Numbered from the stretch's first letter, positions 35,446 to 42,483 are shown. The stretch: 64,000 nt of DNA from Clostridia bacterium (GCA_017501885.1 JAFVWA010000101.1:1-64000); one strand, 5' to 3'. Notes: generated by a model from the letters alone, not told the origin. Made by a program: numbers and translations.

Positions 35446-35766
35446 ATGAAAAAGTCTTTACAAATTGATTTTACCGCTGTAAAGAATTTTAAAAGCCTAA
35501 ACGTTAGCGTGCAGATGCTCTTTTTAATTTTGTCTTGCACGGATGCAAACGGTGTAACCAGGCTGAAGAAGAAAGATTTTGCTAATTATCTTTCAATTAC
35601 AGAACAAACAGCAGGGAATCATATAAAAAGTTACGTAAATTCGTCGCTGATAAAATACAAGTATTCTGGCACAATACGTGTAAACCCGAATTTTTACTAC
35701 GTCGGAGCGCCAGAAGACTTTGAAAAAGCTGTTAGAGAGTATGAAGACTTTAAGTCTGACATGTAA
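35446..35766 (+). CDS. Winged-helix protein, possibly RepL-like
   Basis: 106 aa. Helices LFLILSCTDANGV, KKDFANYLSITEQTAGNHI and a wing ending IRVNPNFYYVGAPEDF form a winged helix. The asparagine-proline phrase before the C-terminus resembles Firmicute plasmid RepL and related initiators, but the protein is short and could be a regulator instead. It lies between two structured non-coding regions. Good ribosome site (AAAGGAGAG). Confidence 0.65.
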   Translation: MKKSLQIDFTAVKNFKSLNVSVQMLFLILSCTDANGVTRLKKKDFANYLSITEQTAGNHIKSYVNSSLIKYKYSGTIRVNPNFYYVGAPEDFEKAVREYEDFKSDM

Positions 35767-35790
35767 AACAAACAAAGGAGAGTGAAATTT

Positions 35791-36309
35791 ATGCCACCAA
35801 GAGCAAAGCCAGAAAAGAACGTTAAGTATACATTCCGTTTTCGTAAAGACGGAAAAGTTTCGTTTACGACTTTAATATATGAAGGCGTTAACGATAAGGG
35901 ACGTTTGGAGTTCTATAACTGTCAAAGTAAAGCCTGGACCTCTATGAGGTTAGACAGGTTTTCTTACATATGCCGTTTTAACCTATATAAAAAGGAAGCG
36001 ATTGAAACTAAGGAAGAGCGCATCCAAAAGAACGCCGTTAAGCCTGTTCAGATAGAAAGGACGGGCCCTTCCGACAAAGAACTAAAGGAAGAAGAGCTTA
36101 AAGTTGTTGAAACATTGAGAAAGCTTACAGCTGAGCAAAAAGAACGTGTGAGAAACACGATAGGGCGTAGTTCTGATGAGCTTGCTAACGACATATTAGA
36201 CTTCTTTTCTAGTCCAGATGACAAGCCCTGTAAGGCTGGATTATATTCAGAGTGGATAAAGGCATTAGATTGCCTTGGAATCAAAGTTCATAAAGCATAT
36301 AACGTTTAA
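35791..36309 (+). CDS. Last gene of the element, unknown function
   Basis: 172 aa, basic N-terminal half (RAKPEKNVKYTFRFRKDGKV) that looks like a small beta domain, a charged coiled stretch (KELKEEELKVVETLRKL), and a C-terminal helical part. Family unknown. The ATG at 35791 is 10 nt after AAAGGAG; a GTG at 35782 is too close to that site. Confidence 0.68.
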   Translation: MPPRAKPEKNVKYTFRFRKDGKVSFTTLIYEGVNDKGRLEFYNCQSKAWTSMRLDRFSYICRFNLYKKEAIETKEERIQKNAVKPVQIERTGPSDKELKEEELKVVETLRKLTAEQKERVRNTIGRSSDELANDILDFFSSPDDKPCKAGLYSEWIKALDCLGIKVHKAYNV

Positions 36310-36321
36310 TTTAATATATAA

Positions 36322-36587
36322 GTAACCAAGTCCGGAAATGGTTACCTTAAACAAAAAAGGAGAAGGCTCTTGTGAGTCTATTTTGGCGCGCCCAAAATTT
36401 TTTTAACGCAGGGTAAAGGTAACCCGGCAAAGCCGGGTAGTATTCTTTTCAAGAATAAATCACACTTAACCTTGCTTTAGCAAGATAACAACCTTACGTT
36501 AGTAAGGTTTACTTATATCTTCTAACTACTTACGAGTTTAAAAAAGAACGTTAGGTCGTGCAACTGCTATTATGCCGGCAAGCCGGC
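36322..36587 (+). other. Non-coding stretch with seven hairpins beside attR
   Basis: Hairpins in order: GTAACCA/TGGTTAC (36322-36345), ATTTTGG/CCAAAAT with loop CGCGC (36380-36398), ACCCGGC/GCCGGGT (36422-36438), ATTCTT/AAGAAT (36442-36456), CTTGCT/AGCAAG (36471-36484), AACCTTAC/GTAAGGTT (36490-36509) and GCCGGC/GCCGGC (36574-36587). No gene fits. In the excised circle this would lie next to attP. Confidence 0.6.
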
Positions 36588-36631
36588 GCTATTAAAAGGT
36601 GGTTAAAGGCGCACCAGTAATGTTTTTTACA

Positions 36632-36655
36632 TTTTTTGGGAAGTAAAATGGGAAG
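36632..36655 (+). promoter_or_regulatory. Candidate integrase arm-binding site, right
   Basis: TTTTTGGGAAGTAAAATGGGAAG-like sequence, same orientation as the left copy at 24571 and 66 bp inside attR. Confidence 0.55.
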
Positions 36656-36720
36656 AAAAAAAGTGTAAAATCGTCAGCCTTAATCTAATGATTTATTATG
36701 TTGTTTTTTTGCTTTTCCGG

Positions 36721-36747
36721 GGTTCGAATCCTGCTACCCCTGCCAAA
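36721..36747 (+). repeat. attR core (27-bp direct repeat, right copy)
   Basis: Identical to 24463-24489. Only the tRNA 3' portion is present, without the 5' half, so this is the displaced copy at the element's right end. Confidence 0.9.
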
Positions 36748-36750
36748 CAA

Positions 36751-36775
36751 AACACCCAAAAGGGTGTTTTTTTGT
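36751..36775 (+). terminator. Former terminator of tRNA-Gln, nested in a longer inverted repeat
   Basis: AACACCC/GGGTGTT with loop AAAA and a T-run. It is enclosed by 19-bp arms: the tRNA end CTGCTACCCCTGCCAAACA (36731-36749) pairs with its inverted copy at 36773-36791. Confidence 0.8.
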
Positions 36776-36776
36776 T

Positions 36777-37176
36777 TGGCAGGGGTAGCAGTTTGATTTG
36801 GTTCTTCGTTCGCCCGTCTATGATGGGCAAACATGATGGGCAAGGGCTCGGTAGCGAAGCGGACGAGTATCCTGCGCACAAAAATAAAAAGTAAACCCGT
36901 TCACCCGAAAGGGTGTTTTTTTATTGTGGCAGGGGTAGTGGTTTGATTTGGTTCTTCGTTCGCCCGTCTATGATGGGCAAACTTGATGGGCAAGGGCTCG
37001 GTAGCGAAGCGGACGAGTATCCTGCGCACAAAAATAAAAAGTAAACCCGTTCACCCGAAAGGGTGTTTTTTTATTGTGGCAGGGGTAGCAGTTTGATTAG
37101 GTTCTTCGTTCGCCCGTCTATGATGGGCAAACATGATGGGCAAGGGCTCGGTAGCGAAGCGAACGAGTATCCTGCG
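36777..37176 (+). repeat. Three 150-bp tandem repeats behind the tRNA-Gln end
   Basis: Units start at 36777, 36927 and 37077 (period exactly 150 bp; the third is cut short at about 37176). Each begins with TGGCAGGGGTAG, the reverse complement of the tRNA-Gln 3' end, holds two hairpins (GCCCGTC TAT GATGGGC; CTCG...CGAG), and ends GAGTATCCTGC. Units 1 and 2 carry a following hairpin, CACCC GAAA GGGTG with T-run. Copies differ by only a few bases. No credible protein. Confidence 0.85.
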
Positions 37177-37182
37177 GAAATA

Positions 37183-37214
37183 AAAAAACGGCTAGAATTT
37201 TCTAGTCGTTTTTT
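37183..37214. terminator. Terminator of the glycosidase gene
   Basis: AAAAAACG then CTAGAA/TTCTAG, then CGTTTTTT; T-runs on both strands. Confidence 0.85.
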
Positions 37215-37216
37215 GT

Positions 37217-38749
37217 TTATCCATTTATTATCATTGATTGTTTATTATCTTTATTTCCCCAAACTATTTCAAGTTCTACCGGGATGTTTGACTCAAATGT
37301 GATTTTTGGTGTTTGGTCGTTAGATTGTCTTTTTTCGCAAACAAGCGTTAACTCTCCGTCTTTACCAAAGGGGTATTTTTCAACACCGTGTTTTTCAAGT
37401 AGGTTAACCTGCCAAACGATTTTATTTTGTTCGGCATAAGGCTTTATTCCAAACACGTATTCAAATAGCACGGAGATTGGCGCGATTCCCGTCCAACCAA
37501 CAAAGTTTGGTTTAGAAAAGTTGCCTCTATCCGCCTTGCCGTTAGCAAACTCGGGTGCGTAGTTTTCGTATAGCGTTCCACTATCGTTGCAAACGTCAAC
37601 TACCGCATCAAGGTAGTTAACACCTATTTCGTGGGCAAGGTCAAACTCCCCGTATTTATCTAACCCTTTAAGAATCATATAGTTTGTAGGCGCCCAAACG
37701 CTTCCGCACCAATAACCACCAAGTGGGGAATAGCTACTATGACTTTTTGAAAGCGTAGGAACTCTTACGTCTGTCTTAAACTCGTTTTCATCGTTAAGGT
37801 AACTTATGAGTCTATCAGCCTTTTCTTTGTCTGCACAACCCGAAATAAACGCCCAAAGCCCACCGATATGGCGAACCATATTATGTTTTCCATTTTTCCA
37901 AAGGTCGTAATAAAAGCCAGTCTTTTCATCCCAAAGTTTTTGGTTTATAATATTTTCAAGCAAATCTCTTTCATCGGTAAGTTCGTCTATAAACTCTTTT
38001 CTGCCAAGAGTGTTAGCCATGTCAATCAAAACTTTGCAACTTAGAAGTTCTTGCATACACGTATCAACCCAAATCATATGTCCGTGGCTAAACCTTGGGT
38101 CATATTCAGGGGATTGACGTGGAATATTATCCATTCCACAACCCCAACCGGTAGAGAAGTAACTTCCGTCTTGCCAAGTGAAATGTTCTTTCATCCAACG
38201 GTGATACGCCATAAGTGGGGGGAAGACTTTTTCGAGTCTATCCTTATCACCAAAGTTAAGGTAGTATTCCCATTCGCACCAAGGCATGATTTCAGGGCCG
38301 GTTGCAGAAGGGTCGTAACGAGTAAAACGGTCGGTGCCGAACTCTTCTGAGATAACTCTACAAATAAAGCCGTCTTTATGTTGATGTGAATAAAAGTTGT
38401 CAAGAGTTTTTTGAAAGTTAAAAATTCTGTCGGCATACTTGCCAAACATAAGCATAAAGCAAGAATCCCACATAAAGATATGATTATTAAAAGCAGCATC
38501 AATATAGTTGCTGACAAAACCCGAATCTTTGGCAGGTTTTTTTAAGTTTCCGAAAGCAATTTCCCAAGCCTTATAATAGGTGTCTATATGTTTTTGATGT
38601 CCTTCCCAAATAGGCGAGGGGAGTTTGTCTTTAACGTTAGTAAAAAGTGGCAAAGAACAATCTTCCACAGGGGCGTTAAGAAATGAATTTTCCTTAACTA
38701 AAGGACTATCTACTATGCTTATTTCTGCGTTTTGCTTAAACTTATACAT
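37217..38749 (-). CDS. Six-hairpin glycosidase (GH63/trehalase-like, MGH1 type)
   Basis: 510-aa, no signal peptide, so cytosolic. An (alpha/alpha)6-barrel enzyme: NNHIFMWDSCFMLMFGKY near 95, GYFSTGWGCGMDN-type glycine-rich loop near 205 (with the acid in GCGMDN), YWCGSVWAPTNYM near 350 and LYENYAPEFANG near 395 with the second carboxylate. This matches mannosylglycerate hydrolase/GH63 relatives that release glucose or mannose from small glycosides. A beta-sandwich-like tail follows. Its exact sugar is unknown. It is divergent from the AGCS symporter. Confidence 0.82.
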   Translation of the reverse strand: MYKFKQNAEISIVDSPLVKENSFLNAPVEDCSLPLFTNVKDKLPSPIWEGHQKHIDTYYKAWEIAFGNLKKPAKDSGFVSNYIDAAFNNHIFMWDSCFMLMFGKYADRIFNFQKTLDNFYSHQHKDGFICRVISEEFGTDRFTRYDPSATGPEIMPWCEWEYYLNFGDKDRLEKVFPPLMAYHRWMKEHFTWQDGSYFSTGWGCGMDNIPRQSPEYDPRFSHGHMIWVDTCMQELLSCKVLIDMANTLGRKEFIDELTDERDLLENIINQKLWDEKTGFYYDLWKNGKHNMVRHIGGLWAFISGCADKEKADRLISYLNDENEFKTDVRVPTLSKSHSSYSPLGGYWCGSVWAPTNYMILKGLDKYGEFDLAHEIGVNYLDAVVDVCNDSGTLYENYAPEFANGKADRGNFSKPNFVGWTGIAPISVLFEYVFGIKPYAEQNKIVWQVNLLEKHGVEKYPFGKDGELTLVCEKRQSNDQTPKITFESNIPVELEIVWGNKDNKQSMIING

Positions 38750-38780
38750 TATTAATCATTCCTATTAGATTAGTAAATTT

Positions 38781-38809
38781 ATTATATCATAGTAACGTTT
38801 TAAAATCAA
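38781..38809 (-). promoter_or_regulatory. Promoter of the glycosidase gene
   Basis: On the minus strand: TTGATT, 17-nt spacer, TATAAT. Its -35 box overlaps the palindrome AATATTA TGA TAATATT (38808-38824), a possible operator. Confidence 0.75.
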
Positions 38810-38831
38810 TATTATGATAATATTAGTAAAC

Positions 38832-38860
38832 TTGACTTTAAGTTGTTTTTATTATATAAT
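38832..38860 (+). promoter_or_regulatory. Promoter of the AGCS symporter gene
   Basis: TTGACT, 17-nt spacer, TATAAT, 31 nt before the chosen ATG. Confidence 0.85.
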
Positions 38861-38890
38861 TACGTAGTTAAAAAATTGGAGAGAGTGATA

Positions 38891-40312
38891 ATGGATAAGA
38901 TAGTCGCATGGATTAATGACGCGCTATATAGTTACGTTTTGATAATACTTTTAGTGGTTGGCGGATTATATTTTACTATTCGTTCAAAGTTTGCCCAGGT
39001 AACGCTTTTTAAAGAACAACTTAAAGTGGTTGGTGAAAAACCAAAAGACAGTAAATCAGTATCGTCATTTCACGCACTTATGGTGTCAACGGCATCAAGA
39101 GTGGGAACAGGTAATATCATAGGTGTTTCAACCGCATTGTGTTTAGGTGGATTTGGCTCAGTTTTTTGGATGTGGGTAATTGCTGTAATCGGCTGTGCTT
39201 CTGCATTTGTGGAAAGCACGCTTGCTCAAATATATAAAAAGAAAGGAGCAGATGGTTTTTACGGCGGACCAGCATACTACATAGAATCCGCCTTAAAATG
39301 TAGACCACTCGCCATAGTGTTTTCTATTCTCTTGATTTTAACTTACGGCTTTGGTTTTAATATGTTAGCCTCATATAACCTTCAGTCAACCTTTTCTGGC
39401 TATTCATTTTACAATGCAAAGTATACTCCTTGGATAATTGGTTTAATTCTTGCCGTATTAGTAGGCTACTGTTTGTTCGGTGGCGGAAGCAGAATAATTA
39501 AAGTAACAAGTTTTATGGTTCCCATAATGGGAATTATATATATTTTGGTAGCGCTCGTAGTAGTGTTTATGAACGTTACTACAATTCCGGCAGTATTTTC
39601 AAGAATATTTACAGAAGCCTTTGATTTTAACGCTATCTTTGGCGGGTTTAGTGGCTCATGCGTAATGTATGGTATAAAACGCGGACTGTTTAGTAATGAA
39701 GCGGGCGTAGGCTCTGCTCCAAACGCGTCTGCCTCTGCCCAAGTAAGCCACCCGGTAAAGCAAGGTCTTGTGCAAATGCTTTCGGTGTTTTTAGATACCA
39801 TTGTAATTTGCTCTGCGACCGCCTTTATGTGTATGTGTTCGGGCGTTCAACCTAATGCCGACGTGTCTGGCGCAAAATACGTTCAACTGTCCCTTCAAAG
39901 TGTGCTCGGCGGTTTTGGACCTATTTTTATAACAGTATCCATGATATTGTTTGCATTTACTACTTTACTTGGCAACCTTTTCTACGTAGATAAAGCGTTT
40001 TTCCACATAATCGGCAAAAAACCAGGCAAAAAGTTTAACTACGTTTACTACGTCATTGCTTCACTTGTGATATTCGTTGGTGCAGGGTTATCAGCAGACC
40101 TTTTGTGGAATATAGCCGACGTAACTATGGGACTTATGGCGCTTATAAACGTGCCTACGATATTGATATTAAGCAAGTATGCTCTTAGAGCGCTTAAAGA
40201 TTACGTCAAGCAAAAGAAAGAGGGTAAAGACCCCGTGTTTGATCCCAAAGACATAAAACTTCCCCACTACGTAGATTGTTGGGGTATGGAAGAAAAACAA
40301 CAACAGAACTAA
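38891..40312 (+). CDS. AGCS-family Na+:alanine/glycine symporter
   Basis: 473-aa membrane protein with about eleven helices. Family signatures: STASRVGTGNIIGVSTAL near the start, GGPAYYIESAL, the segment KRGLFSNEAGVGSAPNASAS near residue 265, and FYVDKAFFHI late. It imports small neutral amino acids with sodium. ATG at 38891 follows TTGGAGAG; an upstream ATG at 38843 lies inside the promoter and is rejected. Confidence 0.93.
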   Translation: MDKIVAWINDALYSYVLIILLVVGGLYFTIRSKFAQVTLFKEQLKVVGEKPKDSKSVSSFHALMVSTASRVGTGNIIGVSTALCLGGFGSVFWMWVIAVIGCASAFVESTLAQIYKKKGADGFYGGPAYYIESALKCRPLAIVFSILLILTYGFGFNMLASYNLQSTFSGYSFYNAKYTPWIIGLILAVLVGYCLFGGGSRIIKVTSFMVPIMGIIYILVALVVVFMNVTTIPAVFSRIFTEAFDFNAIFGGFSGSCVMYGIKRGLFSNEAGVGSAPNASASAQVSHPVKQGLVQMLSVFLDTIVICSATAFMCMCSGVQPNADVSGAKYVQLSLQSVLGGFGPIFITVSMILFAFTTLLGNLFYVDKAFFHIIGKKPGKKFNYVYYVIASLVIFVGAGLSADLLWNIADVTMGLMALINVPTILILSKYALRALKDYVKQKKEGKDPVFDPKDIKLPHYVDCWGMEEKQQQN

Positions 40313-40339
40313 ATAAATTTAGGTAAAGGAGAGTATATA

Positions 40340-40873
40340 ATGGCTAAAAAATATTATGCAACAATAGAACTTACAAACGGCAAAAAAATCAATTTGTGTT
40401 TAGATTCGGCTTACGCACCTAAGAGCGTAGAACAGTTTGTTTCGCTTGCTAAAAAAGATTATTATAGCGGAACGATTTTTCATAGAGTAATCGATAATTT
40501 CATGATTCAAACGGGCGGTTATAAAATCGAAGATAACGCACTTATGGAAATGCCCGAAGTTCCCGCTATCTATGGCGAATTTGCTTCAAACGGATACAAG
40601 GAAAATACTTTATCTCATAAACTCGGCGTTATTTCAATGGCAAGAACAAGCGACAAAAACTCAGCAACGTCTCAGTTCTTTATTTGCTCGGCAACTTGTC
40701 CATGGCTGGACGGCGAATACGCCGCTTTCGGCTACACCACCGATAAGGAAAGCGAAGACGTCGTTTTAGAAGTTTCTAAAGTTCAAACGTTTGCTCCACA
40801 CCCTGCCTTTTCCGATTTCCCTGTGGAACGTATAGGAATTAGCAAGGTAACTATTACTAAGGAAGAAGAATAA
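40340..40873 (+). CDS. ppiB: Cyclophilin-type peptidyl-prolyl isomerase
   Basis: 177-aa cytosolic prolyl isomerase. Typical core: FHRVIDNFMIQTGG (catalytic Arg), then SMARTSDKNSATSQFFI and WLDGEYAAFGY. Single-domain length. Strong ribosome site AAAGGAG. Preceding gene ends 27 nt away, so it may be co-transcribed with the symporter; a strong terminator follows. Confidence 0.95.
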   Translation: MAKKYYATIELTNGKKINLCLDSAYAPKSVEQFVSLAKKDYYSGTIFHRVIDNFMIQTGGYKIEDNALMEMPEVPAIYGEFASNGYKENTLSHKLGVISMARTSDKNSATSQFFICSATCPWLDGEYAAFGYTTDKESEDVVLEVSKVQTFAPHPAFSDFPVERIGISKVTITKEEE

Positions 40874-40890
40874 GATTTATGTTTTGCAGT

Positions 40891-40922
40891 AGGCGAGTGG
40901 CTAAAAGCCACTCGCCTTTTTT
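40891..40922 (+). terminator. Terminator of ppiB
   Basis: 12-bp stem AGGCGAGTGGCT/AGCCACTCGCCT with a short A loop and a T-run. Confidence 0.9.
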
Positions 40923-40981
40923 ATATCTAAGTTAAAGTTAAGGTTTATTAGATAATAAATTACGCATACTTATACTGAATA

Positions 40982-41863
40982 ATGGGTAAAACGAAAAAAT
41001 ATTTTATATGTATGCTCATATTATACGTATGCTTATGTGTTCTAAACGGTGGCTTGTTGCAAGTAAAAGCACACGCCATGCCTTTCTACGACCTTAAACC
41101 TGCCTTTATAAGGCTACGCGCAGAGTTTTCCACCGACTACTCAAAGTCTTCTCCCGAGCGAAAAAGCAATATCGCCCTTGCTTCACGTTCACTAAACAAC
41201 GTCTTCGTGGACGTTGGGGGAGAGTTTTCGTTTAATAGAACGGTTGGACCAAGAACGGAAAAACGTGGCTACCAAAAGGCAAAAATAATCGTCAAAGGAG
41301 AGTTTGTCGAAGGGGTAGGCGGTGGAGTGTGTCAAGTTTCCACAACACTCTATAACGCCATTTTGCTTTCGGGTTTAAAAGTTACGGAGTATCACCCACA
41401 CAGTTTGCCCGTAAACTACGTTGCTCCGTCTTTTGACGCTATGGTAAACTCGGGTAGTGCAGACTTAAGATTTATAAATAATACGCATAACCCTATTATA
41501 ATTAAGACGAGCGCAGACGGAGATAGACTTAAAGTTCAAATTTTGGGCGAACCCATGAAAGAGTGTTATCAAAGAAAGTCAACTATAAAAGAGTATATTT
41601 CCCCACCCGAACAGTTGGTAATTTATGACGACGAACTAAAGTATCCCGACCTATACCAAGGTGAAATAAAGTTTTTGCAATATGCAAAGCAAGGAGTTGT
41701 TAGCGAAGGCTTGCTTATAAAAACGGTTAACGGAAAACCAATAAGCGCAAAAGTTATAAGAAAGGATAGGTATAACCCCGTTCGCCAAATCGTAGTAGAA
41801 GGTAGAGCAGTTAGAGAAAACGAAGGGAATATCGAGCAAATTATAGATGGGATAGTTAGTTAA
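40982..41863 (+). CDS. VanW-family exported protein
   Basis: 293 aa. An N-terminal hydrophobic segment (about 8-28, with CLCVLNGGLLQVKAHA) suggests export or anchoring. The VanW domain covers about 60-200: VGGEFSFNRTVGPRTEKRGY, GVGGGVCQVSTTLYNAILLS and YHPHSLPVNYVAPSFDAMV. A G5-like segment ends the protein. VanW proteins occur with vancomycin-resistance clusters and peptidoglycan-associated loci in Clostridia, but no van genes are near, so this is a general cell-envelope protein. The ATG has a weak ribosome site. Confidence 0.85.
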   Translation: MGKTKKYFICMLILYVCLCVLNGGLLQVKAHAMPFYDLKPAFIRLRAEFSTDYSKSSPERKSNIALASRSLNNVFVDVGGEFSFNRTVGPRTEKRGYQKAKIIVKGEFVEGVGGGVCQVSTTLYNAILLSGLKVTEYHPHSLPVNYVAPSFDAMVNSGSADLRFINNTHNPIIIKTSADGDRLKVQILGEPMKECYQRKSTIKEYISPPEQLVIYDDELKYPDLYQGEIKFLQYAKQGVVSEGLLIKTVNGKPISAKVIRKDRYNPVRQIVVEGRAVRENEGNIEQIIDGIVS

Positions 41864-41906
41864 AAAGGTATTTTTTCACAAAGTGAAGAAAATATTTAAA
41901 AATACT

Positions 41907-41935
41907 TTGACAAATTGTGAAAAGTGTGTTAACAT
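41907..41935 (+). promoter_or_regulatory. Promoter of the tRNA-Ser locus
   Basis: TTGACA, 17-nt spacer, TAACAT. It precedes the broken tRNA-Ser copy; the intact tRNA lies 245 nt downstream. A small hairpin, TAAACG/CGTTTA, follows. Confidence 0.7.
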
Positions 41936-41995
41936 AACAAGGCATTAAACGAGCGCAAGCCGTTTAGAACTACATATATCAAACTTAAGCAATAT

Positions 41996-42141
41996 GGAGA
42001 AATACCCAAGTGGCTCAAGGTCACCAAGGTGCCGTCTCCAAGCAAAGCTTGTTCGCGACTTTGGCTACAAACAGTTTACCAAACTGTTTGCTAAACGTGT
42101 CGTCCCCCTGCTTCGGGTTCCCCTTAGCAGTGGAGCGAGAA
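41996..42141 (+). pseudogene. Broken tRNA-Ser copy with foreign insert
   Basis: The first 25 nt (41996-42020) are identical to the 5' end of the intact tRNA-Ser at 42180. After CTCAAGG it diverges into 120 nt with hairpins (AAACAGTTT/AAACTGTTT; CTGCT/AGCAG) and, near the end, the inverted anticodon-arm-like string CCCCTTAGCAG. No 3' half follows, so no functional tRNA can form. Confidence 0.7.
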
Positions 42142-42179
42142 AAAAATTAAATATCAAGTTTTAATAACTTTAGTAATTT

Positions 42180-42271
42180 GGAGAAATACCCAAGTGGCTC
42201 AAGGGGCTCCCCTGCTAAGGGAGTAGTACGTTTATAGCGTAGCATGGGTTCAAATCCCATTTTCTCCGCCA
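42180..42271 (+). tRNA. tRNA-Ser(GCT)
   Basis: A 92-nt type II tRNA with encoded CCA. The anticodon loop CTGCTAA gives GCT; a long variable arm (TACG...CGTA) is present. The acceptor GGAGAAA/TTTCTCC is perfect. Confidence 0.95.
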
Positions 42272-42313
42272 CGATAAAGGACACCGTTTTGGTGTCCTTT
42301 TTTCGTGGCGGAG
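42264..42313 (+). terminator. tRNA-Ser terminator nested in an inverted copy of the tRNA end
   Basis: AAAGGACACC/GGTGTCCTTT with loop GTTTT and T-run. Outer arms: CTCCGCCACGA (42264-42274, inside the tRNA end) and TCGTGGCGGAG (42303-42313). Same design as behind tRNA-Gln. Confidence 0.85.
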
Positions 42314-42410
42314 TAATGGTTGTCTTTAACCCATCGTTCACCCGTCATATGACGGGCTTGCTTTGATGGGCGAGGGCTCCGCAGTGAAACGGAGGAGTAT
42401 CCCATTTTCT
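42306..42410 (+). repeat. Post-tRNA repeat unit, relative of 36777-37176
   Basis: Starts with the inverted tRNA-Ser end TGGCGGAG, contains hairpins CCCGTCAT/ATGACGGG and CTCC GCAGTGAAAC GGAG, shares TGATGGGC and GAGTATCC with the tRNA-Gln units, and ends CCCATTTTCT, a copy of the tRNA-Ser 3' region. Confidence 0.75.
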
Positions 42411-42468
42411 AAGGGTATTTTATATTCTTAATCGATTTTTATCGGGTATGGTCGCACAGGCGAAAAGA

Positions 42469-42483
42469 CCATTTTCTCCGCCA
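42469..42483 (+). repeat. Extra copy of the tRNA-Ser 3' end
   Basis: CCATTTTCTCCGCCA, identical to the last 15 nt of tRNA-Ser (42257-42271), 212 bp downstream and in the same orientation. Between 42411 and 42468 nothing else is recognised. Confidence 0.85.

Larger units (their letters stand above)
24463..36747. mobile_element. 12.3-kb inovirus-like integrated element in tRNA-Gln
   Basis: It is bounded by a 27-bp direct repeat of the tRNA-Gln 3' end. The left part carries, on the minus strand, a tyrosine integrase, a membrane protein and an XRE repressor. The rest is a plus-strand operon with two micro membrane proteins, HTH proteins, an HNH protein, basic DNA-binding-like proteins, three exported proteins and a Zot-family ATPase. 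Zot/pI assembly ATPase after exported and tiny membrane proteins is the hallmark of filamentous phages. No capsid, terminase, tail, lysis, relaxase or secretin genes are seen. Alternative: a non-viral integrative element that borrowed Zot. Confidence 0.8.

Noticed and set aside
24463..36747. Integrative conjugative element
   Set aside because: No relaxase, coupling protein, VirB4-like ATPase or mating-pair genes are visible; the only assembly ATPase is of the Zot type.
36688..36894. Small reading frames over attR and the 150-bp repeats
   Set aside because: No ribosome sites, they run through the tRNA end and hairpins, and copies shift frame between units. The structure is explained by the repeat itself.
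36777..37176. CRISPR array
   Set aside because: The units are 150 bp of nearly identical sequence, with no short repeats separated by unique spacers and no cas genes nearby.
40982..41863. Vancomycin-resistance gene
   Set aside because: VanW-domain proteins are common in Clostridia without resistance; no vanA/H/X or vanRS genes lie nearby.
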